A stretch of 64,000 bases of DNA from Chrysoporthe austroafricana (Eukaryota > Ascomycota > Sordariomycetes > Diaporthales > Cryphonectriaceae). A model generated the notes under the pieces. It was not told where the DNA came from, searched no databases, and saw only the letters and a program-made list of their open reading frames with translations. The stretch is from the NCBI GenBank assembly GCA_001051155.2, contig JYIP02000005.1, positions 1 through 64,000 on the forward strand. The letters run 5' to 3'. Shown here piece by piece: positions 1 to 13,275 of the stretch. The position numbers were made by a program, and so were the translations under genes. Positions within the stretch are counted from its first letter, which is position 1. The number at the start of each line of letters is the position of its first letter.

Positions 1-105
1 TCTAACCCTAACCCTAACCCTAACCCTAACCCTAACCCTAACCCTAACCCTAACCCTAACCCTAACCCTAACCCTAACCCTAACCCTAACCCTAACCCTA
101 ACCCT
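1..105. repeat. Telomere repeat array, (CCCTAA)n
   Basis: About 17 uninterrupted copies of CCCTAA start the window, so the G-rich strand reads TTAGGG outward. TTAGGG is the telomere repeat of most filamentous ascomycetes. The array stops abruptly at CCCTCGCTTG and the window then enters AT-rich subtelomeric DNA. The left end of the window is therefore a chromosome end. Confidence 0.97.
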
Positions 106-950
106 CGCTTGTTATTCCCCGTATTAGCTTTAAACCCGTTTCGCTAGCCAATATTAATATAAAAGCTTAATTTCGAAAAATAGCAAGCAATACTGAATAG
201 GCTAATAGGAAGAATAAGCAATGCTTTATAGCAAGAATAAAAAGCTAAAGTACGAGAATAGAAAGCGGATATATAAGAAGGCAAAAAGCCCGCTTGAATA
301 TTAGAGAACCGGCTATAAAGCCGGAAGGAAAATATTAAAGCAATAATAAATATAGCAAGCTTAATAAATTAAGAAATCGAAAATTAGCAAGCAAGCTTGC
401 ACTGCATTTTTGCTATTTATTTTAAGCTTAATAGTTTTTTATAGAAATTCGCTATATTATATCTCTAATTAGGCTTTCCTAAACCTGGTTTGCTATAGAA
501 ATCGATTTATTTCTTTTTTCCGATTTTTTTTTTTTTTTTTTCTTTTCCTTTCTGTTTTATAAGCTGCCGAATCAGGCTTTATCTTCCTTTTATTAATATG
601 CAATTAACCGCTTCCGTTATTTCGAGAAAAGCTTAATATAAGTTATTCGTTTTAATATTAAGCTATTTATAGCGCCGGCTTAATTACGCATAAATAGCGC
701 TTTGCCTTTAGCTTAATAGCTTATCTTATTCGAAAAACGATAAAACGAATGCCGAAATCTCGTAAATATAAAGCGCTTAAAGGCTTGCGAAAACAGATCC
801 GATTAAGCCGGAATATTAGTATATTCTGCTAGCTTTGCAGCGATATAACCTTTAATCCGATAGCATAGTTATTTACGATTTGCAAAACGCTTGCGAAATT
901 CTATATTAGAAATATTCCGAATATAGCGCTAAGCCTTTTTTCGCAAAAAT
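106..950. other. AT-rich subtelomeric spacer, RIP-like
   Basis: The stretch is rich in TpA, AAGCTT-like words and homopolymers, including a run of T near 525-541. I see no gene, RNA or repeat array here. It may contain the decayed 3' end of the telomere-linked helicase that is readable further in. Confidence 0.6.
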
Positions 951-3600
951 AATTTCTTGCAATTCCTTTTACTTCCTTTCGATTTTATGCTAGGCCGGAT
1001 CTTACTGGGATAAGCAATTTGCTTTCGTATATAAAGCGGCTATGCTTTTTCGCCTTTTGCTTTTATAAAAAATATAAGCCCCGGCTTATATTTCGAGCTG
1101 CTAGATAAAAGCGTTAGCTATTTAAGCTTTCTTTTAAGCATTTCTAGCTATTTTTTTTTATGCTTAATTGGTTTTCCGTTATATTTGGTCAAAAAGCTCT
1201 TAGTTAATATTCTGATCTGCTTTATATTTGCCTTGCTATAGAGTTTTTATTTCGCATAAATTGCAAATTATTTCGCTATCCGTATATTATATTCGGATTA
1301 TATGCTTATTGAAAACCTAGTTGAAAATAATATAGCAGTATTCCTTTTCTTGCAAAAATTAGCTAATTTCGCTATTAATATTCTTAATAGCCCGGCCGTT
1401 TTAGAAAAGAAAAGCAATATTATTATTTTTATCCCGGCTTGCTTATTTGCTTTTTTGAATATAATTTCGTAATTATTTTATCAATTTAATATAAATAACC
1501 GTATAAATTATAAGAATATTGAAATTTATTCTTAATATATTAATAGCTATAATAATATACTTATTTTCTATTTATTTCTGAATAATAATAAGCTTATTAA
1601 GCATATTAGCTACTTTATTATAATATATCTTGCAATTTAGAACGGTTTCGAGCTTTTCGATATGCTAGATAGTTTTGCTATAAATAATCGCTTTGCTTTT
1701 ATTTTAATGCGCTAGGATTAGCGTAATTATTTTGCAAATAGAAATTTCAATTTAATCGGACGCAATTTTATATATTCGATAGCTAATATTCTTTCGAATT
1801 ATAGCTATCCGGAAAATAATAAAGCAAGAAATTTGTATTATACGGAAAAACGAAAGTTCGTTTCGAAAAGGCAATATAGCTATCAAAAAAATACGCTATA
1901 CGCTATAAGCTGCAATAATCGCCCCGAATTCTTATACTTTAAGCCGAAAACTATTTTTAATATCGAAAGAAATATAGCATTTATTTATAATTACCCGATT
2001 TAATTACTTGCAAATTCGGAATTAATCAATAAAAATACGAAATTGCTATATAATAGCAAATTTAAGTATAATAAAAATAATAATTGCAATACGGTTAATT
2101 GCAAACCCGGCCCAGATATGCATATCGATTTAATATACTTAGCATTTTCGGATTAAATTGCTTTATAATATAATAATCGGAAAAATAATAATTAAAATGT
2201 TTTAAGGCAAGTAATAAGCTAGGAATAGGAAAGAAAAAGCTTTTCCGCTATTAATCTTAGCAATTTGCAAAATAAGCATTTCGCTTCGTATAATCGCTCT
2301 AAATATAGCTTCTTGGCCGTTTCGGAAATATGCTTATTCCCTTATTATTTGCTATAATTAGCCGGGAAAGTCGGTTTTGTAAAGCTGCCGGAAGCGCTAT
2401 AGCCGGCTTTGCTCGAATTCTCTTTCGAAAATCTCTCTTTTCCGTTTGGAAAGAACTTAATAGCTATAAGAGTTTCGGAAGCCAAAAAAGCGATATTATT
2501 AAGTATTAGCTATTCGAAATTAATCTTTTCAGAAAGCGAATTCGAATTATCTTTGCTATAGCTCTTTTCCGTATATTATATAAGCTATTGCAGTATTATG
2601 CCCGGCTTATAAATCTAAAATATAATCCGCTTTTTCGTTATTAATTAAATCGTTTTTATTATTTTCTTATTGCTCTTACTTACGGCTGCTATTCGACCTT
2701 ATTTTGCGCTATAAATATATACCGGATTTTTAATTTATATAAGCGTATTTCGTAAATCCAATTAAACGGCATTAGTTTAATTTCAAGGCTAATAGTTATT
2801 ATATACTAATAGATTTTGGCTTTGACGATTTCGAAAAGCTTATAGCATTGCTCTTTTGCTTATTATTCGGAAATTGCTATACTAGCTTCGGCTCGTTTTG
2901 CTGCAATCTCGTTTTTGCATTCGAAATAATTTTGCGAAATAACAAGCATTCGGGCTATTTTAATTATAGCAGAATAAATACTAATATAATCGAATAGCAT
3001 TGCTTAGCCGCTATCGTTTCGGATACTAAGAACGGCTAAAGCGCTTAAGAGAACGTTATAATATTTAGTATCCTGAAACGGATAATCGAGAAACTGAATC
3101 GTAAAATCCAAATAAGCCCGATTATATTGCAATAGAATATCCGTATGCAAATATGCCGAAATGCTTTCGGCCCAATATAAAAGCTATTAATATAAATAGC
3201 TTTATACGGTTATTAATCGATATCTTAGCTATTAATCAAATAGAATAGCTTAGGTTCGCATAATATAGCTAATAATCTAGCGCTAGATATCTAAATACTG
3301 CTCTTACGAGCTAGGCTCGAGCCGGCTATCGAACGGCCGCTTAAGTTTCGTATGCTTATCTTTCCGGTTAATTTCGAAAAAGATAGAATGGCCAATAATA
3401 GTAGCAATCGCTATATCCCGTACTTGCCGGGCATTCCGCTAAAAGCTATCCCATATAGCTTGCAAAACCGGCTTATCTTCCCGAATTAATATAACGAAAT
3501 CTCTAGTTCTGATTAAGTCGAAACTTTGCAAATAGGCGGCCCAGCTTATTTTACGAAGCTATAAGTTAAGCTCTAGCTGCTTGTCCTTTTCCTGGATTTG
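950..3600 (-). pseudogene. Telomere-linked RecQ-type helicase (TLH), RIP-decayed
   Basis: On the minus strand, toward the telomere, conserved RecQ/TLH blocks can be read in order through many stops. A block reading DLxAGHNTAIAxxIYG lies near 2,590-2,640 and a RFFGF block near 2,470-2,515. Helicase motif I survives as QIAKINSGKAFSF near 2,229-2,271, and the DExH box as VIINKCY near 1,975-2,001. The helicase C region, with a readable run SKAIIYSKT and an arginine-rich motif VI remnant, falls about 1,390-1,740. Telomere-linked helicases are classic subtelomeric genes of ascomycetes. The catalytic D, E and H of the DExH box have changed by transitions and stops are frequent, so this copy is dead. 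Both ends are approximate. The family assignment rests on reading degraded protein, not on an intact ORF. Confidence 0.7.
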
Positions 3601-4559
3601 CCTATCCGTTTGATCGGTAAATATTTATTATATTCGGCAAAAAGATACGATAATTTGCTATTTCGGAAGTTCCTTGCTGCTATGCTCGTCTTTTGCAGTA
3701 TTGCTCTGCTATTCTATTTCGAATTATTTGCTAGCTTGCTAGCTCGGAAAGAGCCGTTAATAGCGTATTTGCATTCGCTAAAGGATTGGGAAAATAGCTT
3801 TATAAGCAAATAGACGGCCATTTGTACAAGGATTAACCTATCTATGCGAAATGCAATAGTAATTTCGCATTTTATTGTATTACCGGCTAATAAAATAGCA
3901 TTCTTAATAAGCAAAGCTATCTGTCTGGATATTACTGAGAAACGGGATAGAATTGCTTAACGGATTTGGAAATCGGAAATCTTGCAAGTCTTATTGCATA
4001 TAATAAATACCAAGCAAGCTTTAAATAATGCGAGCAATAAATTGTCGCTATTTTTTAGGCATTCGGTAGCATAAGATAGCTAGATACGCTAGAATTTCGT
4101 TTGCTAAAATGCCGAAATGGCATTCTTTATATATTATAATATATAATTGAAAATAAAAAACGAATGGATAGATTTGATTAGCTATATTCGAAATAAATAT
4201 TTACGATATACGGAAAGAAAGGTTTAAAAGGATAGCAAGTTTTAGCTTAGAAATGCGGGCGGGTTAAGGGTAATATAGAAAGTTCTTTAATCTGTTAATT
4301 ACTTAATCAGAATTCCGAATTAGGACTAATATAAAACCCGTTTCGTTTTGATTGGTTATTTCAAAAAATAAGGCTTGCCCTATCAATCTTTTGGGTAAAA
4401 ACTTAAGGTTTGCAATTGCAATCCTTTTAAACGTTATACAGTTCTTATATTTAGATATATTATAGACTATATTGGATAAATAAGAGATCGAATTAAAGCG
4501 ATATAAATACCTTGAAAAAAGGGTTGAATACAATTTATACAATTTTAAACCGATCCTCT
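3600..4559. other. AT-rich region without a recognisable gene
   Basis: Short open frames occur here (for example 3,598-3,813 on + and 4,303-4,542 on -), but their composition follows the AT-rich background and I recognise no family. The first may cover the decayed N-terminal part of the helicase in the opposite frame. I see no other structure. Confidence 0.5.
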
Positions 4560-5499
4560 ACTTTCGGTTTTTACTAGCGCTAAATTTTTGCCTATACAAA
4601 AAAACTATCCTTTACTTTAAAGACACTTTTACTTAAAGATAGGAATACTTAATTAAATGGAAAAGATACTATTCGAGCGAAAATAGTTAGAAACTAATTA
4701 AAAACTTAATTAATGCGAAATAAATATTCCAAAATTATTAGGAAAAAATAATATTAAAATATAAAAACTTTCCCAGTAAAACAAATTAATTAAAATAAAC
4801 CTTAAAGGCTATTTATAAAACAATTAACGTATTTAATAATTCCGGAACCGGAAATTTCGAGTATAGCAAAATTAATAGAACCCCAATTTACCTTTTCGAA
4901 TTCCTGCAATAAAAAATCAGGAAAAACCTCAAAAAGCGAACCCGACAAAATAGCGGGAATTGCAGCTTCCTTCTTAGCCTCTTTACGTTCGATACGGTCT
5001 AACTCCTTTACGCGTATAATATTTCGATAAAGCGCACGTTTTATCTTTTCGGACTATATCCGCTTTTGACAATGCAAATAATCTATCTCAAATATAGCTT
5101 AACGAAACCGGCTTTCTGCAACTTCTATCTCGTTCTCAAGCTTACGATACTAATACGCAATATTTTCCATCTTGGTAAGAAAAAGCTTTAAGATATCGTA
5201 TCGAGAGCGGCTTAAGCGAATACATTCGATATAGCGGGAAAAATCGTTAAGAGAAACCTAATAAAATGCCAAGCCCTATCCTTTACAGAAAGAATAGGTT
5301 AGCATTTCGATATAGTTTAAAAGAATTTATAAGGTTAAAGCAGTACGTTCGACCGAACTCGGAATAGAAGAATTCTTAGAACGAACTTTCTTAACTCTAC
5401 CCGATATAACGAATTAAGAAAGCGCAATCCAAAGTAAAAATGCCAGGCAAAATTACTTACGGAAAATCTTTAAGGATAAAGATTATAAAAGGGAAATAA
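4560..5499 (+). pseudogene. 3' end of a + strand Ty3/gypsy element with antisense-ORF remnant
   Basis: The order matches the better preserved elements at 49,700-50,980 and 56,500-57,780: end of pol, a short spacer, a moderately GC-richer block and then an LTR in + orientation. The block at about 4,830-5,450 reads best on the minus strand and is homologous to the antisense ORF at 56,739-57,302. For example, a run LFEVFPDFLLQEFEKVNWG can be read on the minus strand near 4,900. No functional reading frame remains. Confidence 0.6.
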
Positions 5500-5965
5500 T
5501 ATTATAAATTAACGAATAGTTCAGGTTATAAAAACAAGCCCGATTAATAAATCCAAGATTAGCATAGTACGGATCCAATATCCGGTATAAAGGAACTTGC
5601 TTATATAAGGATGCTTAGCCATTCCGAATTATATAATTAAAGGGTTAGGGTTCTTAAAGTATAATCGCTAGAGTTGTTAAGCGATTGGAACGACTAAATT
5701 GCTAGAATTGTTTAGCAATCTTACAATTCAGAACTGGAAAGCTAAATATATAAGATTAAATATTCCTTATTATTAAATAAATTCCGTAATAGCTTTTCAG
5801 TTATTAATTTAAGTATTAATTAAACTTTACTATTAATAGTCGCTTAAGACTTATAAATATTACGATATTCGATAATTTATATTTCGGTATTCAAGATTTA
5901 TACTTAACATTGCTTTTATTAATATAAACCTTTTAACTTTATAATATATTTTAAGATTGCTGCAG
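5500..5965 (+). repeat. LTR of Ty3/gypsy element (+ orientation), RIP-mutated
   Basis: It begins TATTATAAATTAACG, the RIP form of the TGTTATAAACTAACGG start seen in better copies. It carries TATATAAGG and then the telomere-like box GGGTTAGGGTT at 5,642-5,652, about 142 bp from its start as in the other LTRs. The 3' edge is approximate. A second partial LTR-like segment in the same orientation follows at about 5,990-6,240, suggesting a tandem or rearranged LTR. Confidence 0.65.
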
Positions 5966-6239
5966 CATTTATAATATAAGTATATAAGGATTAAATATTT
6001 GCTAAATAAATAGTAATAGCTCTTTAATTCTAAATTTAAGTATTAATTGAATTCTATTACTAATAATCGCTTAAAACTTATAAATATTGCGATATTCAGT
6101 AAATCGTATTCTAATATTTAAAGCTTATACTTAGTATTATTCTTGCTAATATAAATTTCTTTAACTTTATAATATACTTTAGGATTGCTATAGCATTTAT
6201 AATAGTAATATAAGTTTAAAGTTAATATTTGAAATCTTT

Positions 6240-9060
6240 TTCAAAACTTTGAATGGTCCAAGTTTCTTATAATTTAGCAAGTAAAAGGGTTTAATTATTT
6301 TGATATATTCTTTTTGTCGAACGAAATAAACTTTATTTCCTTCTTGCAGAATTAGTCCTTTAATTCTTTTGGAATTAGCATATTTCGTTATTTTTTCTTA
6401 TATAAACTTTAATTCCTTTTGAAATTCTTCTTAAACTTTTTTAATCCTTTTAATTCGTTTTTTTGCTACTTTTGCATTTATTCCTAATAGTTTATTATAA
6501 TAAGCTATCAAATTATAGCCGTATAATATATAAAATAATAATTTCTTTATCGTATTTATATTTGCGCTATTATATGCAAATTATATTAAAGGCAATAAGT
6601 TAACCCAATTGTCTTATTTGTAATTCATATAGTATTATAAGTATTATTTAATAATTTAATTCGTTCGTTCTATTTATTTATCCGTTTGTAAATAGAATAC
6701 TATAAATATCTTTTATTATATTCCGAATAGCTTTATAAACGATATTTAAAAGTTTAATACGAACTTTCTATTTCTATCGGAAATAATTTCTTTAAGCATG
6801 CTATAATTAGCTATAACCGTTCTGAAAAATATATATGCAAAGTCTTCCGCTATGCTGCTTTCTTTATACGGAAAGAAATAAGCATATTTGCTTAATTTGC
6901 AAATTACTATTAAAATACTATTGTATTGCACTTTAATTAAAAGTTTTCGTAAGAGAAATAGCTTAATAATAAAATCTTAGCTAATGGATTGCTAAACTGT
7001 TTCTGGGATAAAAAGCGGTTAGAATAGCTTATAAGGCTTATAATATTCAATCTTATTTTTCTTATAGCTATTGCATTCTTATAAGGTTTTTTCAATGCTT
7101 TTCCTTAATTTTAAAGAATTCCAGTATCTTTTAATTTTTTCGTACGTAACTCTAATTCCTTAATAGCCGTATGCTAATGCGCTATATATATTTCGGATAT
7201 ATTTGTTTTATTTTTCAGAGGTTATATTTTCTAATTCTTTTTTATTATTGCTAATTTTAATAACCATATCGAGTTCTCTAGCTTTATTTATAAAATTACT
7301 ATTTTTATTTTGCCGAAAGATATTTTAGAGTTCTTTTAGCTTTATGCTTTAATAATCCGATCGTTTGCTAAGTATATTTGCTTTGCTATTTTCCGATCCC
7401 TTATAATAAACGATTTTAAAGTCGAATTGTAAAAGGAATTCCGCTTATTTAACTTGCTATTTATTTAAGACTTTCATTATTATAAATATTATTAAGTTTT
7501 TGTAATCGGAATATATTATAATCTGGTATTTTATTCCGATTAAATAGTATTGCTATTTTTCGAATGCTTTTACAATTGCTATTAATTCCTTATTTAGAAT
7601 GCTATAATTAAGTTCTAAGCCGTTTAACTTTTTCGAAAAATTGCTTATAATTTTGAAACGTCTTTAATCGTTTCGCTAACCGAATTATTTTCCTAATATA
7701 TAATTTAATATATCGGTTTCGATTTCAAATAGTTTATTTAAGTTTATTTCGTAAAATATAAGTTCTAATATTACCCGTTTTTTAATTTCGTTAAATGCTT
7801 CTTATATTTCTTATATTTATTCGAACTTTCGGTCTTTTTTCGTAAAATCCGTAAAAGGGCGTGCGATTTTGCTATAATCCTAAATAAATTATCGGTAAAA
7901 GTTAATATAGCCGAGAAATACTTTAATTTCCTTTATTTTTTCTAGTATAAGCCATTTTTTTATTGTTTAAACTTTATTCTCTTATATATTAATCTTGCTT
8001 AATTCTATCGTATAGCCCAAATAATTAATTCTCTATTAATGGAAATAGTATTTGCTTAGTTTTATTAGGAATTTATTATTTTGCAAAATCTGTAATACTT
8101 ATTATATATATTATTTGTAAGATTTGAAATCTTTTGAATAAATAAAGATATTATCAAAATAAACGATAATAATAATATTCAAATATTCGCGAAAAATATT
8201 ATTAATTATTTCTTAGAAAGATACGGGCGTATTAATTAATCCAAAAAGTAAGATTACGTATTCGAAATATCTATAATAAGTCTTAAATGTTATTTTCTAA
8301 ATATTATCTTTTTTGATTCGGATATAATAGTATCCTTTTTTGAAATTAAACGTAATAAACTAATTTATTCCAATTAGCCAATCTTACATTTCCTTTATTA
8401 GCAATAAGGGATAGCGATTCTTAATTGTAATATCGTTAAGCTATTAATAATTTATACAAAATCGCAATTTGCCGTTCTTTTTGAATACGAAAAGGATTGA
8501 ATATTCCGCTAGTAATCGTAATTTTCGTATATAGCTTCTTTTCAAGTTTTCGTTAATATATTCTCTGAATGCTTCGAACTTTATTTAATTAAGCTTATAG
8601 ATAAAGTAGTTTTTAAGTTTCGTCTTTTCTTTTAATAAGATTTTATAATCGAAAAGGCCGTATTTTAGTAAACCGGTATTGAATTTCCTTTGCTATAGTT
8701 TTTTGAACTTGTAATATTTTCGTAATATATTCTTGAGTTCTGATATTAGTCCTTTTCCGTCTTCTGAAATCTGGAAGAATAAAAAGTACTATTAAGCGTA
8801 TCTTGCTTTACTAGCTTCCCGTTATTATTTTTAAAGCCTGATTTCTAAAGATTTGAAATATTTATTATATATTAATCTGAATTTCCTTTTATAATTTTTT
8901 CGTATTAAAAGCTGAATTTCCTTATAATTCCATAATTTATATTTCTTTTGCGCTATATCAGATTTTTGCTAATTGCTAATCGCTTAAATATTTAATCCGT
9001 CTTTAACTTGTATTCGTAAGTTCAAAATATCCGTAATCTTTTCCTATTATTTAGCAAATA
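6240..9060 (-). pseudogene. Ty3/gypsy pol (RT, RNase H, integrase), minus strand, RIP-decayed
   Basis: Reading the minus strand from right to left gives reverse transcriptase at about 8,600-7,990, RNase H at about 7,700-7,400 and integrase at about 6,931-6,746. The RNase H part reads as NYSILNKELIAIVKAFEKW. The integrase open segment contains LSKYAYFFPYKESS and IISDRNRKF, typical of the catalytic core. Stops and frame losses are dense and the element is non-functional. It continues the gag-protease part at 9,620-12,000 and is separated from it by a solo LTR. Confidence 0.75.
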
Positions 9061-9109
9061 CTTTTGCTTTAAAAGTATATTTAAACCTGTTTAAGCGCAT
9101 ATTCTTAAT

Positions 9110-9592
9110 ACTATCTTTAATAATTAAAACTTTCTTTATTTCTATTATAAACGCTGTAGCAATCTTGAAATATACCGAAATGCTAAGGGATTTATACTAA
9201 TAAAAGCGATATTAAATACGGGCTTTGAATATCGGAATACGATTTACTAAATATCGCAATATTTATAAGTTTTAAGCAACTATTAATAGTAGTAATTTAT
9301 TAATACTTAAGTTAATAACTGAAAAACTATAGTAATTTATTTGGTATTTGTCTTGTTTTTTATATATTTAATTCTTCCGTTCTATATTGCTAAATTTGCT
9401 GGGTTTAGGACAGATCTTTAAATCCGAAATTGGGTGGCTTTATAGCAAATCCTTAAATCTTCCTTACTGTATAACCCTAACCCTAGCTTATATAAGCAAC
9501 AAGGGGGGTTTCGTAAGTAAGGCTATAGATAAAGTGCTTGTCTGTCCCTTTCTTTACTTTAATATACTCTGTTTTCTTGCCAAGTTATAACA
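9110..9592 (-). repeat. Solo LTR (minus orientation) inserted between protease and RT
   Basis: On the minus strand it starts at 9,592 with TGTTATAACTTGG, the same terminal word as the other LTRs. It carries CTAGGGTTAGGGTT at 9,486-9,473 after a TATATAAG box. It runs to about 9,110, where the sequence resembles the 3' half of the other LTRs. It lies between the protease and RT parts of a minus-strand gypsy element. The 3' edge is approximate. Confidence 0.6.
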
Positions 9593-9619
9593 ATTTCGTT
9601 AATTGCGATTATTTTAATA

Positions 9620-12000
9620 AATACGGCTTATTCCTATAAAATCTGGCTAATAATCCAATCGATATAAGGGTTATGCTTTTTAAGCTAAAATATTCTTAAA
9701 ATCAATTCGTATTATACCGTATTTATAATATTGAAAGTAGTTTTTGTTATAAAGCTTTAGATCGAAATAAGTAAGTAATTAGTTTTTATATCGATTATAC
9801 CAAAATTATATGCAACTGCTTTTCTTTTTATAATATTAAGCTTATAAGGATTCTTCTTTTGCATTTAAGGAATTTATTTTCTATTAACGATTTCTAGTAA
9901 AATAAAATTTCTTTATACGCTATTATTCAATAATGCGCTATAATGTTATTCGTTAATATATACGTCCAAAATAATATATTCCTCTTTATTATTCGTAATA
10001 ACGTATAAAAACCTTATAATCCTAATCGGCTGCTATCCCTTTATAAGCAATCCTTTCCTTTTGAGTCGTTTTGTACTTATTTCGCTATTTGCTTTGCTAG
10101 CCTTCTTGCTTAGCTTTAAGCATATTGCTTTGCCTTTTCGGCTTTTTGCAATCAATGCTATTTTTTAGCTTTATCTTGCATATAAATAGAATATGCCGAT
10201 ATATAGCATTATTTCCATATTATTCTCCTTTAAATATATTTCTATAAATAATTGTCGAATAATTCGATATAAGCATTACTGTATTCGATATGCAAAACTC
10301 TTTTATATTTCCTTTGGAATTTCATAATAAGTTAAACTAATTAGTTCTATTCCTTAATTGAAAATTAATTATATTTAACTTTTTTGCTAAAATATATTTA
10401 GCAATTATAATATACGCAATATATTTAAGCAAGTTTATAATAATAAGAGTATAAGTAATTAATCCTTCTATTTTCTTGGAATTCGCATTTGCTATTTTAG
10501 AACGGAATGCTTTAAAAGAATTCTTCCAGAATAAGTCCGTATACGAAATATTCCATTTTCGTATGCTTAGTCATTCAGTTATAGTTTTCGGGATAATTTG
10601 GTTTAATATGCCAAGCAATTAATCTTCTTGTTTTTTCGATAAGTTCTTTTTTGAATATTTAAATTAGCAAATTATTTGGCTATTTGTCTTATAATATCGT
10701 TTCGTTAAGCATAGCGCTAAGTATTAACGCTTATATACTAAATTTTTCTTCTATTGCCTTTTCTTATTATTGGTCGAAATATATTTCTAAAGGGAATTTT
10801 CTTAAATCCTCTTCTTTAATATTTAGCAAATTGCTTAAGCAGTCCGAATTGCTATCGTTTATAGCCGTATTATAGAATAAGCTTCTTTTTCTTATAACAA
10901 ATTGCTATTATTCTTTAAGTTTGCGTAAGAATTATTTTAAGCCTTTTTTTGCCAAAAAGTGCAATAAGCAATAATTTTAATAGCAAGCCGTCCAGCTTAT
11001 ACTACTGTAATTAAAGTCCGTTACTTGCTTTAATAAAATATTATTGCTTAGCTAATTAAGTTTTTATCGCTAAGCAATATTAATTTATCTTTTCGGGATT
11101 AGCTTTTATTCTCGTTTTTTCTTTTCCTAATAGCAATTACGGGCAATATATCTTTTCTTATTATAATTATAACAAATAATTCCCTTATATTATTTTCGTA
11201 TAAAGGCATCCAGTTCTATAAGTCTAGCATATATCGTATTCGAATAAGCTATGCTATTTCGGTTATCGTATTAGAATTTGCGCTTTCTAGAATTGAATTA
11301 ATACCGAGAAATACTATTATAGTTCTTTTATTATTATTATCTTTATTCGTAAAGCCGATTATCGATACGAACGGCTTTGCTAATAAACTTATTAAATTTT
11401 TCAAATTAGTTTTTCTTATAAAGTTCGTCCTTAATTTCTTCTTTAAATCTCGCATAGTCAGTATTTATAAAGGACTCGTTTTCGTAATCGAGATAAGCAA
11501 TAATTTGTTTGAATTTAGCTATATAATTTGCCGCTAATCCTATTTGTCAAAATGCTTCCAATTGCTATATTACAATATATTATTCGTCCGGATTTCCGAA
11601 AGTTTTAATAAGGGCCTTTTCGAAATTGGAATAGTGCTGGAAAATACATTTAATATTTTCAGAACGAAATGCGTTATCGTTATCCAAATAATTGCGAAAA
11701 ATAAGTTCCTATTACTGGAATGCTATTTTTTCGAATCGGCTTCTTGCGAAATCGATTTTGTTATAAATAGTCCTGAACTGGGTTTTATAATGCTTAAAAT
11801 AAACCTTAAGCTAGGTTAAAAAAGCTTGAAAATCCTTGCGAGTGCTTTTATAAAGTCCGGGCTTATTAAGCTTAAAAGCCTTGGCTTATTAAAAGGCGTT
11901 AAGGCGGAAAATTTCGTTTTTGATTTCCTTAAGCTATTAATATAAGGCTATATTTTGTTTTTGGAATTGTTCGTTAATAAAGACAACCGGGTTTCTTTCT
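9620..12000 (-). pseudogene. Ty3/gypsy gag and aspartic protease, minus strand, RIP-decayed
   Basis: On the minus strand an open piece at 11,455-11,249 is followed by a damaged CCHC zinc knuckle (ICYNYNKKRYIARNC) near 11,180-11,120. Further on, at about 10,060-9,640, the protein resembles a retropepsin domain, with a run NNKEEYIILDVYINE and a final HNPYIDWI, typical of the protease-RT junction of fungal gypsy elements. The order gag then protease matches the pol segment further left. All frames are broken. The + strand ORF at 11,544-11,819 is a shadow. Confidence 0.6.
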
Positions 12001-12049
12001 TAAAGGGCTTGGTTATTAAAAAAAGATAAGGTCTAGAGCATTATTATAT

Positions 12050-12345
12050 TTCTAATATTGCTTAAAGGGTATATATTAAACCGTTCTTAAACAAAAATTG
12101 TCAAAATATTATAAACGCTATAACAATTCTGAAACGTATTATAGAATTAAAAGGGTTTATACTAATAAGAGCGATATTAAATATAAGCTTTAAGTATTGA
12201 AATACGATTTACTGGGTATTGCAATATTTATAAATCTTGAGCGATTATTAATAATAGGGTTCAATTGATATTTAGATTAATAATTGAAAAGCTATTATTA
12301 TTTATTTAATAAATATTTGATCTTTATATATCCAACTTTTCAGTA
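12050..12345 (-). repeat. Partial LTR (minus orientation), likely 5' LTR of the minus-strand element
   Basis: The reverse complement matches the 3' half of the + strand LTR at 5,760-5,990, sharing the words CTTTTCAATTATTAAT and TATAAATATTGC. It lies just upstream of the minus-strand gag. The start of the LTR is not clear, so it is partial or diverged. Confidence 0.5.
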
Positions 12346-12807
12346 TAGGATTACCGGCTCTTTAAGTAAACTAATAAGCCTAGCTTGCCGGCTTACCTGG
12401 TAATTCAATAATCCTTATTTTATTTATCTTTAATCCTTGCTTATATAAGTATATATTAAGTTTTGCAGCTAAGCTTAGAAATTCCGGCACTGAATGGGCC
12501 GTTTTAAGTAGCTTTAATGCCGTATCCTAATTTTGCATATTGGTTTATAATATTTAAGTTAAAACTTAATAAGAATTAAAGCTATAACTTTTATAAAAAA
12601 AACGAATTAATATTTTAATAAAATTTATAAGAATTTTAAAAATTAAAAGGTAATAATTAGAAAAACTCTTTGCAAATAAATTAACGAAATAATATTTTAT
12701 AATTTTATTTAATATAATAAATTAAAAAAGCGTAATCCGAAATAAAAATATTAAGCAAAATTATTTACGGAAAATTTTTAAATATAAAAATTATAAAAAA
12801 AAAATAA
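12346..12807. other. AT-rich retroelement debris
   Basis: The last 100 bp match the sequence that precedes LTRs at 5,440-5,500 and 57,700-57,779, so part of this is the 3' end of a + strand gypsy copy. I see no gene. Confidence 0.5.
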
Positions 12808-13275
12808 TATTATAAATTAATAAATAATTTAAGTTATAAAAATAAACCGGATTAATAAATTTAGAAATAATATAATACGGATTTAATATTTAAAATAAAA
12901 AACGAATTTATATAAAAATAATAAATATTTAAAATTATATAAATAAAAGTTAAAAGTAAATTATTAAAATTAAAAAATAATTTAATAAAATTAAAATCAA
13001 ATTATTAAAATTATTAAATAATTTAAATAATATAAAATTAAAAAGTTAAATATATAAAATTAAATATTTTTTATTATTAAATAAATTTTATAATTGCTTT
13101 TTAATTATTAATTTAAATATTAATATTATTATAATTAATATTTAATATAAATAATAAATATTTAACGAATATTAAATATTTTAAAATAATATTTCCGTAT
13201 ATAAATAAATTATATTATATATTATTTTTATTTAATTTAAACTTTTAACGTATTAAATACTTATATTATTTAAAA
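12808..13275 (+). repeat. Strongly RIP-mutated LTR (+ orientation)
   Basis: It starts TATTATAAATTAATAAATAA and aligns by eye to the LTR at 57,779 and 42,687, but nearly all CpA and TpG sites are lost. It is among the most AT-rich LTR copies in the window. The end is approximate. Confidence 0.55.

Noticed and set aside
3598..3813. 71-codon + ORF near the telomere as a subtelomeric gene
   Set aside because: No family resemblance; it lies opposite the likely N-terminal part of the decayed helicase.
5642..5652. Interstitial telomere or chromosome fusion scar
   Set aside because: Less than two repeat units are present, and the same word recurs at a fixed place in several LTRs, so it belongs to the LTR.
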